Source: an uncultured Lachnospiraceae bacterium (lineage in GTDB: Bacteria > Bacillota > Clostridia > Lachnospirales > Lachnospiraceae). From it: DNA of 62,306 nt. Of the stretch, positions 24,949 through 33,814 are shown piece by piece. The position numbers were made by a program, and so were the translations under genes. How positions within the stretch are numbered: position 1 is the first letter of the stretch; the number at the start of each line of letters is the position of its first letter. The DNA lies in contig CANDGI010000016.1 of the NCBI GenBank assembly GCA_947384285.1, positions 1 to 62,306 of the forward strand, read 5' to 3'. The notes beneath the pieces are model-generated. The model saw nothing but the letters and a program-made list of their open reading frames with translations. It did no database searches and had not been told where the DNA came from.

Positions 24949-27684
24949 TTATTGAGAATCCTCTGATGGCTCAGAAGGAGGCTCGTCGCTCCCTTCTTCT
25001 GGTTCGTTTTCCTCCTCTGGCGGTTTTTCCGGTTTATTGTCGTCCGGCTTCTTATCCTCCTCTTCTTCGTCCTCCACCTTGTGATCCGTTTTGTTTTCCA
25101 CTGCATTGTCCGGCTGGCCTAGCGTGTCGTCATTGATGCTGGGAGGTTGAATCTCAGGTATTTCCGGGATGACAGAGGCAGCGGTATGGACCGTACAGTA
25201 ATTTTCATGGCTTAAGGAGTCGGACAAAAGATAGGGGCCGTCTTCTGTATCTGGGGAGCCTCCCACGATATAAATGCCGCCCTGCCTGTTTTCTGCCGGA
25301 CAGAATTCATTCGCAAGCATACCGGAAGCGGTACAGATGGTAGCGCTTACATGGTGGTCGCAGTATTCTGTGGGAACCGTCCCGGCGGCAAAATATTCCG
25401 TTTCTACCATGCTGCCTCTTGGATCTGCATCACACAAGCCTTCCACCGCCAGTTTCCCGGATTTTTTGCATACTGCGGCAGTGGTAATTCCCTCTGGCTG
25501 GGTAAAGTCCTTGTATTCTAAGGCTTCATGGAGCCTTCCCATAATATTTTTCCACAATGTTTTAGGATTGGCGGTCAGCGCGCCGTCCTGGGGGCTGTTG
25601 TCATCATAGCCGCACCAGACGGAGCAGGTATAGTAAGGGGTATAACCGGAAAAAAGCGCGTCCCGGTTTTTGGTGGTTGTCCCTGTTTTTCCCGCAATGG
25701 GCATAGTCCCGAAATTGACTGCGCCACCGGTTCCAACATTTACCACGTCCTGCATGGCGGAAGTTAAAAGAAATGCGGTGCTCTCTTTTAATACGGTGTG
25801 GGTTTCCTGGGTATTGTCAATCAGCACATTTCCGCTGTGGTCAAGGATTCTGGTGTAAAATCTTGGCTTTGTGTAGGTTCCGCCGGCTGCGATGGTGGCG
25901 TAGGCAGCGGTTAATTCCAGGTTGGTCACTCCCTGGGTAATGCCGCCAAGAGCCAGGGACTGGACGATATCATCTTGGGTCAATGTGGTAAATCCAAAGT
26001 TCTGCAGATAATCGTAGCCTGTCTGGGGGGAGATATCCGTTAAGGTTTTGACAGTTACCACGTTGATGGATTTTGTAATGGCATAGCGGATGGTGGTAAA
26101 TCCCCGGTAGTTGTCATCATAGTTGCGCAGGGAGGTTCCGTTGGAATAGGAAAAGGGCGCATCATCCTGGACAGTGGCCAATGTCATTCCGGCAGTGTCT
26201 AGGGCGGGTGCAAAGGCTGCAAGCACCTTGAAGGTGGAGCCGGGCTGCCTGGTGGTGTCAGTGGCGCGGTTTAACGTCCGGCTTCCGGTTTTGTCCCCTC
26301 TGCCCCCGACGATTGCTTTTACATCCCCGGTATACTGGTCAATAATCGTAACGGCTGCCTGGGGCTGCAAGGTAAATACCACAGATTCCCCATTGTCTAC
26401 AATTCTGTCCCCAGATTCCATAATTTCTGCTTTGTAGGCGTCTATGGCAGCCTGGGCTTCTTCCTGGCTGGAAAAGTTCAGGGAGTAGTCCGGTGTGGAG
26501 CTGCTGTAATAGGAAATCATGGTCTGGTCGCTGTAATTTTTCAGCGTGCCGTCTTTTTTCTCAATGGTGAGACGGTAGGAAAAGGAATATTGCGGGGCGG
26601 TGGAATAATTTTCAAGGTTGTTGACCTCCTCATCGCAAATGCTTTGAACCGCCATATCCTGTGTGGATTCAATGGTCAGGCCGCTGTTGTAGATGGCCTT
26701 GTAAGCCTGGGTGTCTGTATAGCCTTTCTTTTCCACCAGATCCTGGACTACCTGGTCAATGGTGGCGTCTACAAAATAGGAGTTGGGGTTTTCTTCTGCA
26801 TACTCAATATTTACCTGCTGGATACGGGAATATACATCATCCTTTAAAGCCTCATTGTATTGGCTTTCGGAGATATATTCCTGTTCTTTCATATTTTTCA
26901 ACACCTGCTTTTGCCGCTTTTTGTTTTCCTCTGGGTGGCTGACCGGGTTGTAGGCAGAAGGGTTTTTGGTGATTCCTGCAATGACTGCGCTTTCAGAAAG
27001 GGACAGCTCGGAAACATCCTTGCCGAAATAACGCCGGGAGGCAGATTGTACCCCGAGGGTATTCTGGCCCAGGTTGATGGTGTTCAGATAATTTTCCAGT
27101 ACCCAGTCCTTGGATTTTATTTTGCTTAATTCCATAGCAAGGTACTGTTCCTGGATTTTACGTTTTACTTTTTCCATCCCCGATTGGTTGGTCCAGCCTT
27201 CAAAAACATTATTTTTCAAAAGCTGCTGGGTGATGGTGCTGGCGCCTTGCTTAAAATGAAAGCCATTGGCGATGCCGGTAAATCCAGCACGGATAATTCC
27301 CTTCAAATCAATGCCGTTGTGCTCATAAAAGCGTTCGTCTTCGATGGCTACAAAGGCGTGCTGCATGTCTTTGGGAATCTCGTCCAGGGTGACATAGACC
27401 CGGTTGGAGCCGGAAGCCACCAGCTTCGCAGTCTGGTTTCCCTGGTTGTCCAATACCACAGAAAGATAGCCTGTGGGAGTGGGATCAATATCGGAAATAT
27501 CAGGAGCGGAATCTATGATGCCTTTGAAGATTCCTATCCCGGCACAGCCGCCTGCCACGATAGCCGCCAGAAAGCAGATTAACAGTGTTTTAAAGAAAAT
27601 AACTGAAAATTTCCTGCGGATCAGCGAGGCGGTGGAAGTAATCTTTTTTTCTTTCCGTGACACGTTTTTCTTTCCATATTTCAT
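24949..27684 (-). CDS. Class A penicillin-binding protein (PBP1A type)
   Basis: Bifunctional peptidoglycan synthase of 911 residues, anchored by one N-terminal helix (about 33-55). The GT51 transglycosylase domain shows EDERFYEHNGIDLKGI and QGASTITQQLLKN. The transpeptidase domain has GSTFK (SxxK), KSINVV (SxN) and GKTGTT (KTG). After a PASTA-free extension the protein ends in a low-complexity acidic, proline-rich tail of about 70 residues. AAAGGAGG precedes the ATG. It stands alone and convergent with the receiver-like gene. The acidic tail is common in clostridial PBPs and probably lies outside the membrane in the wall. Confidence 0.95.
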   Translation of the reverse strand: MKYGKKNVSRKEKKITSTASLIRRKFSVIFFKTLLICFLAAIVAGGCAGIGIFKGIIDSAPDISDIDPTPTGYLSVVLDNQGNQTAKLVASGSNRVYVTLDEIPKDMQHAFVAIEDERFYEHNGIDLKGIIRAGFTGIANGFHFKQGASTITQQLLKNNVFEGWTNQSGMEKVKRKIQEQYLAMELSKIKSKDWVLENYLNTINLGQNTLGVQSASRRYFGKDVSELSLSESAVIAGITKNPSAYNPVSHPEENKKRQKQVLKNMKEQEYISESQYNEALKDDVYSRIQQVNIEYAEENPNSYFVDATIDQVVQDLVEKKGYTDTQAYKAIYNSGLTIESTQDMAVQSICDEEVNNLENYSTAPQYSFSYRLTIEKKDGTLKNYSDQTMISYYSSSTPDYSLNFSSQEEAQAAIDAYKAEIMESGDRIVDNGESVVFTLQPQAAVTIIDQYTGDVKAIVGGRGDKTGSRTLNRATDTTRQPGSTFKVLAAFAPALDTAGMTLATVQDDAPFSYSNGTSLRNYDDNYRGFTTIRYAITKSINVVTVKTLTDISPQTGYDYLQNFGFTTLTQDDIVQSLALGGITQGVTNLELTAAYATIAAGGTYTKPRFYTRILDHSGNVLIDNTQETHTVLKESTAFLLTSAMQDVVNVGTGGAVNFGTMPIAGKTGTTTKNRDALFSGYTPYYTCSVWCGYDDNSPQDGALTANPKTLWKNIMGRLHEALEYKDFTQPEGITTAAVCKKSGKLAVEGLCDADPRGSMVETEYFAAGTVPTEYCDHHVSATICTASGMLANEFCPAENRQGGIYIVGGSPDTEDGPYLLSDSLSHENYCTVHTAASVIPEIPEIQPPSINDDTLGQPDNAVENKTDHKVEDEEEEDKKPDDNKPEKPPEEENEPEEGSDEPPSEPSEDSQ

Positions 27685-27977
27685 AGTAAGCCTCCTTTAC
27701 AAAGAAAATACGTGGTTTCTTTTTATAAAAATGGAACAGATATTATTTCTTAGTATCTGATTTATCACAGTATTATAACAAAAAAGAGCTGGTAAATAAA
27801 GCTAAAATTTTGGGGAGAAGGAATTGCTGTGAAAATCAATTACAGTTTTTATATAATGGAAAAACGCATCTGGGTAATAAAAAGAATTTATGTTCGGAAA
27901 TGAATTGAAAAATTAAAAGTAACAAGATATGCTTTTGCAGAAGGTAAAATTCAGGCTGTGTTAAATAGGAGGGATGG

Positions 27978-28250
27978 ATGGAAACAAATAAAGCAATTGT
28001 GGTGCAAAACATCAATATTACCGTTTCAGAGGAAAATTTTGACGAGTATATCTCCATTACTGATATTGCAAAAGCTAAAGCGGGCAAGTCCAGAGGAGCA
28101 GATGTTGTCAAAAATTGGATGCGGAACAGAGCAGCATTAGAATTTTTGGGCACGTGGGAACAGATCTGCTATCCTGCTTTTAAAGCGGTGGAATTCGGCC
28201 GCTTAAAAAGTGAGGCAGGTTTACATACAGACATTTTGAATGCTGCATGA
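27978..28250 (+). CDS. KilA-N domain protein, probably C-terminally truncated
   Basis: A 90-residue protein matching the first part of the KilA-N DNA-binding domain: ISITDIAKAKAG, then DVVKNWMRNRAALEFLGTWE and FKAVEFGRLKSEAG. Full proteins of this type, common in phage and mobile elements, run to 250 residues or more. This one stops right after the EAG segment, and no continuation is found in the next 120 bases. GGAGGGATGG precedes the start. It is either a small stand-alone protein or the remains of a mobile element gene. Confidence 0.7.
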   Translation: METNKAIVVQNINITVSEENFDEYISITDIAKAKAGKSRGADVVKNWMRNRAALEFLGTWEQICYPAFKAVEFGRLKSEAGLHTDILNAA

Positions 28251-28321
28251 TTCGGTTTTACTGCGAAAGCATGGCGGAATGAAAACAGGTTAGAAATGAT
28301 GAAAGTTTACTATGCAAAATA

Positions 28322-28350
28322 TTGTAAAGTTCCCATTAGAATGTTATAAT
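28322..28350 (+). promoter_or_regulatory. Promoter of the alcohol dehydrogenase gene
   Basis: TTGTAA (28322-28327), 17 bases, TATAAT (28345-28350), 28 bases before the start codon at 28379. Confidence 0.75.
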
Positions 28351-28378
28351 GATAAAAAAAGAAAAGGAGAGGATTATC

Positions 28379-29560
28379 ATGGCGAGATTTACTTTACCAA
28401 GGGACATCTATCACGGAAAGGGATGTCTGGAGGAGCTTAAGAATTTAAAGGGGAAGAAGGCAATCCTTGTAGTGGGCGGCGGCTCCATGAAGCGTCAGGG
28501 CTTCTTGGACAAGGCGGCAGGCTATCTGAAAGAAGCAGGCATGGAGGTGGAGCTTTTTGAAGGCGTAGAGCCAGACCCTTCCGTGGAAACTGTTATGAAG
28601 GGGGCAGAAGCTATGCGGGCATTCGAGCCGGACTGGATTGTTTCTATGGGCGGCGGATCCCCCATCGACGCTGCCAAGGCTATGTGGGCATTCTATGAGT
28701 ACCCGGATACCACCTTTGAAGATTTGTGCATTCCATTTAATTTCCCGGAGCTTAGGCAGAAAGCAAAATTCTGCGCAATTCCCACCACATCAGGAACTGC
28801 AACGGAGGTTACCGCTTTCTCTGTTATCACCAACTATCAGACAGGCGTAAAATATCCGCTGGCTGATTTCAATATCACGCCGGATGTTGCCATTGTAGAT
28901 CCGGATCTTGTGGCTGGCCTTCCGGCAAAACAAGTTGCTTACACAGGAATGGACGCTTTGACCCATGCCATCGAGGCCTATGTTTCCACATTGAACTGCC
29001 CCTTTACCGATCCTCTTGCATTGCAGGCAATTGAGATGGTTCTGGATTACCTTCCAGCATCCTACCATAACGATATGGCGGCAAGGGAAGAGATGCATTA
29101 TGCACAGTGCTTGGCTGGCATGGCATTTTCCAATGCATTGCTGGGCATTGTACATTCCATGGCGCACAAGACAGGCGCAGCATTCTCAACAGGCCATATT
29201 CCTCATGGATGCGCAAATGCCATTTATCTGCCCTACGTAATTAAGTACAATGCAAAAGATCCGGTTGCTGCAAAACGCTATGCGGAAATCGCTCGCAGGA
29301 TGGGACTTGCAGGCACATCAGAGAAAGCACTGATTAACAGCCTGTGCGCAAAAATTGATGAATTCAATGTAGTGCTCAACATTCCAAAGACACTGAAAGA
29401 TTTTGGAATCAACGAGGATGAGTTCAAGGAGAAGATTTCCGGCATTGCAGAACGTGCAGTAGGCGACGCATGCACAGGCTCCAATCCAAGGGAAATCGAC
29501 CCAGCTGTGATGGAAAAATTATTTACCTGTACATACTATGGAACAGAGGTAGATTTCTAA
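28379..29560 (+). CDS. Iron-containing alcohol dehydrogenase (butanol dehydrogenase type)
   Basis: Group III NAD(P)-dependent alcohol dehydrogenase of 393 residues that probably interconverts short aldehydes and alcohols in fermentation. SMGGGSPIDAAKAMW (about 90-104) is the dinucleotide-binding loop. IPTTSGTATEVT and MDALTHAIEAY follow. The histidines of VHSMAHKTGA and HIPHGCANA supply the metal site. The ATG at 28379 has AGGAG at 9 bases. It is monocistronic with its own promoter. Substrate preference cannot be settled from the sequence. Confidence 0.92.
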   Translation: MARFTLPRDIYHGKGCLEELKNLKGKKAILVVGGGSMKRQGFLDKAAGYLKEAGMEVELFEGVEPDPSVETVMKGAEAMRAFEPDWIVSMGGGSPIDAAKAMWAFYEYPDTTFEDLCIPFNFPELRQKAKFCAIPTTSGTATEVTAFSVITNYQTGVKYPLADFNITPDVAIVDPDLVAGLPAKQVAYTGMDALTHAIEAYVSTLNCPFTDPLALQAIEMVLDYLPASYHNDMAAREEMHYAQCLAGMAFSNALLGIVHSMAHKTGAAFSTGHIPHGCANAIYLPYVIKYNAKDPVAAKRYAEIARRMGLAGTSEKALINSLCAKIDEFNVVLNIPKTLKDFGINEDEFKEKISGIAERAVGDACTGSNPREIDPAVMEKLFTCTYYGTEVDF

Positions 29561-29592
29561 ATTTTTGTTCCAAAACCTCATCATGGGCGGTT

Positions 29593-29683
29593 CTGCCGGG
29601 AAATGAAATTTGTCTAAAATATATTGTTGTGCCGCTGGAAGCGCTGCGGCATATATTGCGGATAACTTGTCATTTCCCGGCAG
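29593..29683. repeat. Dispersed palindromic element, copy A
   Basis: Outer arms CTGCCGGGAAATGA (29593-29606) and TCATTTCCCGGCAG (29670-29683) pair perfectly. The tip is GCCGC...GCGGC (29631-29650). It shares an 18-base block, AAGTTATCCGCAATATAT (read on minus, 29668-29651), and a 15-base block, AATATATTGTTGTGC (29618-29632), with copy B at 56681-56768. Confidence 0.75.
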
Positions 29684-29712
29684 CCCCGGAAAAAGATAAA
29701 GCGTGTTAAAAA

Positions 29713-29753
29713 AATGCCTTCTGACAATTTGCCGCCAGGGCGAAGGGGAGGGG
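29713..29753 (+). repeat. Dispersed intergenic repeat, copy 1
   Basis: AATGCCTTCTGACAATTTGC and the following CGCCAGGGCGAAGGGGAGGG closely match sequences at 45354-45395 and more loosely 47620-47660. All three lie just upstream of a coding start. Confidence 0.7.
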
Positions 29754-29795
29754 CATTTCATTTTTGCATGGCGGGTGTTTGGAAAGAGGAAGAAT

Positions 29796-30440
29796 ATGTC
29801 GGTGAAAGCATTATACCAGGGCGGAACCGGGGAGATTGTGGAGAAAAAATCCCGGTTTATTGCAAATTTTAAGGAAATTGAATCAGAGGAGGAAGCCCTT
29901 GCATTTATTGGGAAGATAAAAAAGCGGTATTGGGATGCACGGCACAATTGTTATGCTTTTGTAGCCGGGGAAAACCATAACCTGCAGCGGTGCAGCGATG
30001 ACGGGGAACCTGCCGGGACAGCTGGAAGGCCTATGCTGGATGTGCTTCTCAAAGAAGATATCCATAATGCAGCGGTGGTGGTAACCCGGTACTTTGGCGG
30101 AATCTTGCTTGGAACCGGAGGGCTGGTGCGGGCCTATCAGAGAGCCGTCCAGGAGGGGCTTTCCCATAGCGTTATCATTGAAAAAGCAAAGGGCCGTTCT
30201 CTTAAGATTGACAGTGACTATAATGGAATCGGCAAGATTCAGTATATTCTTGCTAAGAATCAGATTACAGCCATGGACACCAGCTACACAGATAAGGTGG
30301 TGGCGCATGTTATGGTTCCGGTGGAGAAGCTGGAAGCATTGAAGCAGGAGATTACCGAAGGAACCAACGGGACAGCGGGTCTTTGGACAGGGGATTTGGC
30401 GGAATTTGCAGTGATTGACGGAAAAATAAAAATTTTTTAA
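29796..30440 (+). CDS. YigZ/IMPACT family protein
   Basis: A 214-residue protein of the YigZ (UPF0029/IMPACT) family. The N-terminal domain has KKSRFIANFKEIESEEEA and the signature CSDDGEPAGTAGRPML, then VVVTRYFGGILLGTGGLVRA. A ferredoxin-like C-terminal domain follows (about 140-205). Eukaryotic IMPACT affects translation control through GCN1; the bacterial role is unclear, with a ribosome- or nucleic-acid-linked function suspected. ATG 29796 is chosen because AGAGGAAG precedes it. It is followed by tRNA-Gln. Confidence 0.9.
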   Translation: MSVKALYQGGTGEIVEKKSRFIANFKEIESEEEALAFIGKIKKRYWDARHNCYAFVAGENHNLQRCSDDGEPAGTAGRPMLDVLLKEDIHNAAVVVTRYFGGILLGTGGLVRAYQRAVQEGLSHSVIIEKAKGRSLKIDSDYNGIGKIQYILAKNQITAMDTSYTDKVVAHVMVPVEKLEALKQEITEGTNGTAGLWTGDLAEFAVIDGKIKIF

Positions 30441-30448
30441 AAAAGTAC

Positions 30449-30477
30449 TTGCAATTTTAGCGAATCTCGTATATAAT
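30449..30477 (+). promoter_or_regulatory. tRNA-Gln promoter
   Basis: TTGCAA (30449-30454), 17 bases, TATAAT (30472-30477), 19 bases before the mature tRNA. Confidence 0.8.
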
Positions 30478-30496
30478 ACATTTTGTTGAAAAACAA

Positions 30497-30568
30497 TGGC
30501 CCATCGCCAAACGGTAAGGCAACGGACTCTGACTCCGTCATTTCAAGGTTCGAATCCTTGTGGGCCAG
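30497..30568 (+). tRNA. tRNA-Gln (anticodon CUG)
   Basis: A 72-base tRNA whose acceptor arms TGGCCCA and TGGGCCA pair perfectly. The T-arm contains GGTTCGAATCC. The anticodon stem CGGA/TCCG encloses the loop CTCTGAC, giving anticodon CTG for the codon CAG. The discriminator base is G, as in tRNA-Gln. CCA is not encoded and must be added. A UUG tRNA would be expected elsewhere in the genome for CAA. Confidence 0.95.
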
Positions 30569-30574
30569 CTTGTA

Positions 30575-30604
30575 ACCCATCACAAAGCGTGATGGGTTTT
30601 TATC
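30575..30604 (+). terminator. tRNA-Gln terminator
   Basis: ACCCATCAC (30575-30583) and GTGATGGGT (30589-30597) form a 9-bp stem followed by TTTT. Confidence 0.85.
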
Positions 30605-30711
30605 TTTAAGAAGGAATCTGCTGTTATGAAAGCTGCGTTTTTGTATATTCAGATGGATATGCGGCTGGCCAGACAGCATTCTATGGAAAAGTTTGGAGGC
30701 AAAAGGAAGAT

Positions 30712-31422
30712 ATGTACAGTTTTGAAAGCAGAGTGCGCTATAGTGAAGTGGATAGTGAAGGGCGCATCACGTTAAATGCTATCCTGGATTATTTTCAGGA
30801 CTGCAGCTCCTTCCAGTCTGAGGAGCTTGGAGTAGGGCTGGGATTTTTGATGGAGCAGAATCTTGTGTGGGTATTGACATCCTGGCAGGTGGAGATTAAG
30901 CGGTATCCCTCCTATGGGGAGAAGATTACAGCCAGCACATGGCCTTATGGGTTTAAAGGATTTTTAGGCTACCGCAATTTTCTTATCAAAGGAAAAGGGG
31001 AAGAGGTCTGCGCCTGTGCCAATTCTGTCTGGGCGCTGCTTGAAATGGAAACCGGCAAGCCTGCAAGGATACCCCAGCAGATGGCGGATGCATATGAGTT
31101 TTCCCCGCAGCTCCCTATGGAGAAGGCTTCCAGGAAAATTCATTTACCGGAACACATGCAGGCCAGGGAGCCATTTCCTGTGCAGAAATACCATATTGAT
31201 GTAAACCGGCATGTGAATAATGGCAAGTATGTGAGCATGGCTCAGGAATACCTGCCGCAGAAAGCCCAGGTAGGGAAACTGAGAGCGGAATACCGGAAGG
31301 CGGCTGTTTACGGGGATGTGATTTATCCTTTTATCCGGCAGGAGGAGACGAAGATGACAGTGAATCTGGCGGACGGGCGGGGGCTGCCCTATGCAGTGAT
31401 AGAATTGGAGGAGAAGAGATGA
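30712..31422 (+). CDS. Acyl-ACP thioesterase
   Basis: Thioesterase of the plant FatA/FatB-like bacterial family, 236 residues, with two hot-dog domains. It releases free fatty acids from acyl carrier protein. RVRYSEVDSEGRITLNAIL opens the first domain and WVLTSWQVEIKRYPSYGEK follows. YHIDVNRHVNNGKYVSMAQE in the second domain carries the catalytic Asn-His pair. The stop overlaps the next start (ATGATG). Chain-length preference is not deducible. Confidence 0.9.
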   Translation: MYSFESRVRYSEVDSEGRITLNAILDYFQDCSSFQSEELGVGLGFLMEQNLVWVLTSWQVEIKRYPSYGEKITASTWPYGFKGFLGYRNFLIKGKGEEVCACANSVWALLEMETGKPARIPQQMADAYEFSPQLPMEKASRKIHLPEHMQAREPFPVQKYHIDVNRHVNNGKYVSMAQEYLPQKAQVGKLRAEYRKAAVYGDVIYPFIRQEETKMTVNLADGRGLPYAVIELEEKR

Positions 31423-32255
31423 TGCGGTTAGGTGAAAAGCAAAAGCTGATTGTGGTAAAGAAGGTTGAGTTCGGCGTATATCTGGCAGAACAGATGGAAG
31501 ATGAAAAAAGGGTGCTGCTTCCAGCCAAGCAGGTGCCCCAGGGTACGGAGCTGGGAGATGAGATAGAGGTTTTTCTTTATCGGGATTCCAAAGACCGTAT
31601 CATTTCCACCATCCAGGAGCCAAAGCTGAAAATGGGGGAGGTAAAGCCCCTGAAAATTATATCTGTACAGAGAATCGGGGCATTTCTGGATTGGGGGCTG
31701 GAGAAAGATTTATTTCTTCCTTATAAAGAACAGGAGGGAAAGGTCCGGGAAGGCGACGAGATACTGGTAAGGCTTTATATTGATAAAAGCGGACGTCTCT
31801 GCGCAAGCATGAAGGAGATTTATGAGATATTGGAAACGGATTCCCCTTACCGGATTGGTGATATGGTAACAGGGCGCGTGTATGAGTTCAGTGACAATTT
31901 TGGAACTTTTGCCGCTGTGGATGACCGGTTCTCAGCGTTGATTCCACGCCATGAGGATCACAGCTTTCTTCGGATTGGGGATAAGGTGGAAGCCAGGGTT
32001 ACAGGGGTGAAGCCAGACGGAAAACTGGATTTGACCCTTCGGAAAAAGGCTTATCAGCAGATGGACGAGGATGCGCTGCAGATCCTTGCATTGCTTGAGG
32101 AATATGGCGGGGAGCTTCCTTTTAATGATAAGGCATCGCCGGAGGTTATCATGCAGGAAACCAAGATGAGCAAAAATGCATTTAAACGTGCGGTAGGCCG
32201 CTTATATAAAGAGAGAAAGATTGTAATTACAGGCAAGAGTATTCGAAAGATATAG
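31419..32255 (+). CDS. S1-domain RNA-binding protein (CvfB/YitL-like)
   Basis: A 278-residue protein of the CvfB family. Three S1-like OB domains (about 5-65, 70-130, 145-210) include ISVQRIGAFLDWGLEKDLFL and GDKVEARVTGVKPDGKLDLT. A C-terminal winged helix (about 225-278) holds MSKNAFKRAVGRLYKERKI. In Staphylococcus the homologue binds RNA and affects virulence gene expression. It overlaps the thioesterase stop and lies 12 bases before the CPBP gene, so the three are cotranscribed. The start could be either of the two adjacent ATG codons. Confidence 0.9.
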   Translation: MMRLGEKQKLIVVKKVEFGVYLAEQMEDEKRVLLPAKQVPQGTELGDEIEVFLYRDSKDRIISTIQEPKLKMGEVKPLKIISVQRIGAFLDWGLEKDLFLPYKEQEGKVREGDEILVRLYIDKSGRLCASMKEIYEILETDSPYRIGDMVTGRVYEFSDNFGTFAAVDDRFSALIPRHEDHSFLRIGDKVEARVTGVKPDGKLDLTLRKKAYQQMDEDALQILALLEEYGGELPFNDKASPEVIMQETKMSKNAFKRAVGRLYKERKIVITGKSIRKI

Positions 32256-32267
32256 GAGGAGCGCTGC

Positions 32268-33305
32268 ATGTCCGAGAACAAGAGGGTAAACCGTGTATTT
32301 TTGATAACCATCCTGCTTTATGTAGGGACAAGCCTGGGCCTTAGCCTGGTGGCGCCTTATGTTCCAGCCTTAGCAGGGATGTCCAGCTACGCCTCCATTT
32401 TGCTGTCCCAGGCATTGATTTTTCTGCCGGGTTTTCTGTATTGCAAGTCTGTCGCCAAGCGGGACCAGCTGTCCAGCGGGCCGCATGGCCATCCAGCTGT
32501 GGAAGGCGAAGACTTTCATAGTACGAAGAAAGGAACAAAAGTCCGGGACTTCCTGCCATACCGGAAGATAAACATTGCCACCATTGTGTTGGTAATCGTA
32601 TGCACTTATTTAATGTATCCACTGATTATTGTGTTAAATGCCATCTCCATGATTTTCACAACTACCGGATCAGAAGCGGTCATGGATTTGATGCAGGGCC
32701 AGAGCTTTGTGTTAAGCCTTCTTTTCACCGCAATGCTTCCGGCCTGCGTGGAAGAATTTATTTTCCGGGGCGTCCTGTTCCAGACCTATAAAAAAAGCAG
32801 GATGCTTCCAGCGATTCTGCTCAGCGGATTCTTATTCGGATGCGCCCACATGAACCTGAACCAGTTTGTCTACGCATTTGCCCTTGGAATCTATCTGGCA
32901 TTTCTGGTAGAAGCAACCGGAAGCATGTTCAGCTCCATGATTGCCCACTTCACCTTAAACGCCACCAGTGTAGTGATGACATTCCTTCTGCCCATCTTAT
33001 ACGATAAACTGGGAATGGAACAAAGCATGCAGGTGCAGGCAGGAGGTTTTGCCGCCACCATGGAGAACAGCGAACTTATCATGTTTCTCATGGGCATCAC
33101 AATCTGGGCCATCATTGCCATCGGAACCACCTGCGGCGCAGCAGGCGTTTACATAGCCATCTGCAGAATTAACCACCGCTGGGACTATGTAAAGCATATG
33201 TTTTCCGGCGGAACAAGAGAAAAAATAATTACACTCCCAGTAATCCTGGCAATTTTAATTTCCTTCGCAATGATGGGAATGCGCATCTGCCTGGAGCACC
33301 TCTGA
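32268..33305 (+). CDS. CPBP family intramembrane glutamic endopeptidase
   Basis: A 345-residue membrane protein of the CPBP (CAAX protease and bacteriocin-processing) family with about eight helices. Motif 1 is VEEFIFRGVLFQTYKK, with the Glu-Glu and Arg of the active site. Motif 2, FGCAHMNLNQFVYAF, supplies the histidine. The family cleaves prenylated or bacteriocin-type peptides or degrades membrane proteins; the substrate here is unknown. Its last 16 codons form the first copy of a degenerate tandem array that continues past the stop. Confidence 0.9.
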   Translation: MSENKRVNRVFLITILLYVGTSLGLSLVAPYVPALAGMSSYASILLSQALIFLPGFLYCKSVAKRDQLSSGPHGHPAVEGEDFHSTKKGTKVRDFLPYRKINIATIVLVIVCTYLMYPLIIVLNAISMIFTTTGSEAVMDLMQGQSFVLSLLFTAMLPACVEEFIFRGVLFQTYKKSRMLPAILLSGFLFGCAHMNLNQFVYAFALGIYLAFLVEATGSMFSSMIAHFTLNATSVVMTFLLPILYDKLGMEQSMQVQAGGFAATMENSELIMFLMGITIWAIIAIGTTCGAAGVYIAICRINHRWDYVKHMFSGGTREKIITLPVILAILISFAMMGMRICLEHL

Positions 33306-33435
33306 TTTCCATCGGAGTAATGAAATACGCATCTACCCAGAGCGCCTTTGATTTCCTTCATAACGATGGAAGTGCACATCTGCCTGGAGCATTATGGATT
33401 TCCTTGGCAATGATGGGAATGTGCATTTATTTCAA
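33258..33435. repeat. Degenerate 46-47-bp tandem array from the protease 3' end
   Basis: Copies begin with ATTTCC at 33258, 33305, 33351 and 33398 (the last is partial). They share GATGG, GCATCTGCC and GGAGC elements. The first copy encodes the end of the protease; the others are non-coding. Bases 33436-33536 hold an inverted repeat, GGCAGGAGCC / GGCTCCTGCC, without a T-run. Confidence 0.85.
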
Positions 33436-33536
33436 TACACAGGGAAGGCAGGAGCCCCCAAAATATTTAAAGAGAAAAGGCAGGCTCCTGCCCAAAAAAA
33501 TATTGAGACAGGAACCCGCCCTCTTCCGTTGGAAAT

Positions 33537-33713
33537 TTAGATGGAAATATCAATATTACCGCCAATATGCGGATTCACAGACTGTTCCATGAGCTTTAAC
33601 ATGGAATCGCCCATATTTTCCATCGTATCCAGCTGTTTGCTTAACATGATGGCGCCGAAATCATTGGCTGTGCTGGTCATGCTAAGAGCGGTTGACAAAG
33701 AAGCAATATCCAT
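33537..33713 (-). CDS. YjfB family putative motility protein (58 aa)
   Basis: A 58-residue peptide read on the minus strand: MDIASLSTALSMTSTAND at the start, then AIMLSKQLDTMENMGDSM and IGGNIDISI at the end. This matches the YjfB_motility family of small proteins found with flagellar genes in Clostridia and Bacillus. AAAGGAGG lies at a good distance before the ATG. It is the only minus-strand gene between 28 and 50 kb. The exact role is unknown, but it fits a motile bacterium. Confidence 0.85.
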   Translation of the reverse strand: MDIASLSTALSMTSTANDFGAIMLSKQLDTMENMGDSMLKLMEQSVNPHIGGNIDISI

Positions 33714-33814
33714 AACCGTGCCTCCTTTCTGTTGGGTTTTCCCTTATTTATTATGGCATGGAGAAAGGTAAAAATCAATACAGAATGCAATAATGACAAC
33801 ATTCGAGAAAATAT

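Noticed and set aside
33447-33491. Intrinsic terminator formed by GGCAGGAGCC / GGCTCCTGCC
   Set aside because: No T-run follows the hairpin on either strand, so only an inverted repeat is supported.
33320-33592. 90-residue plus-strand ORF after the protease gene
   Set aside because: It lies in the degenerate repeat array, has no ribosome binding site and overlaps the well supported minus-strand yjfB gene.
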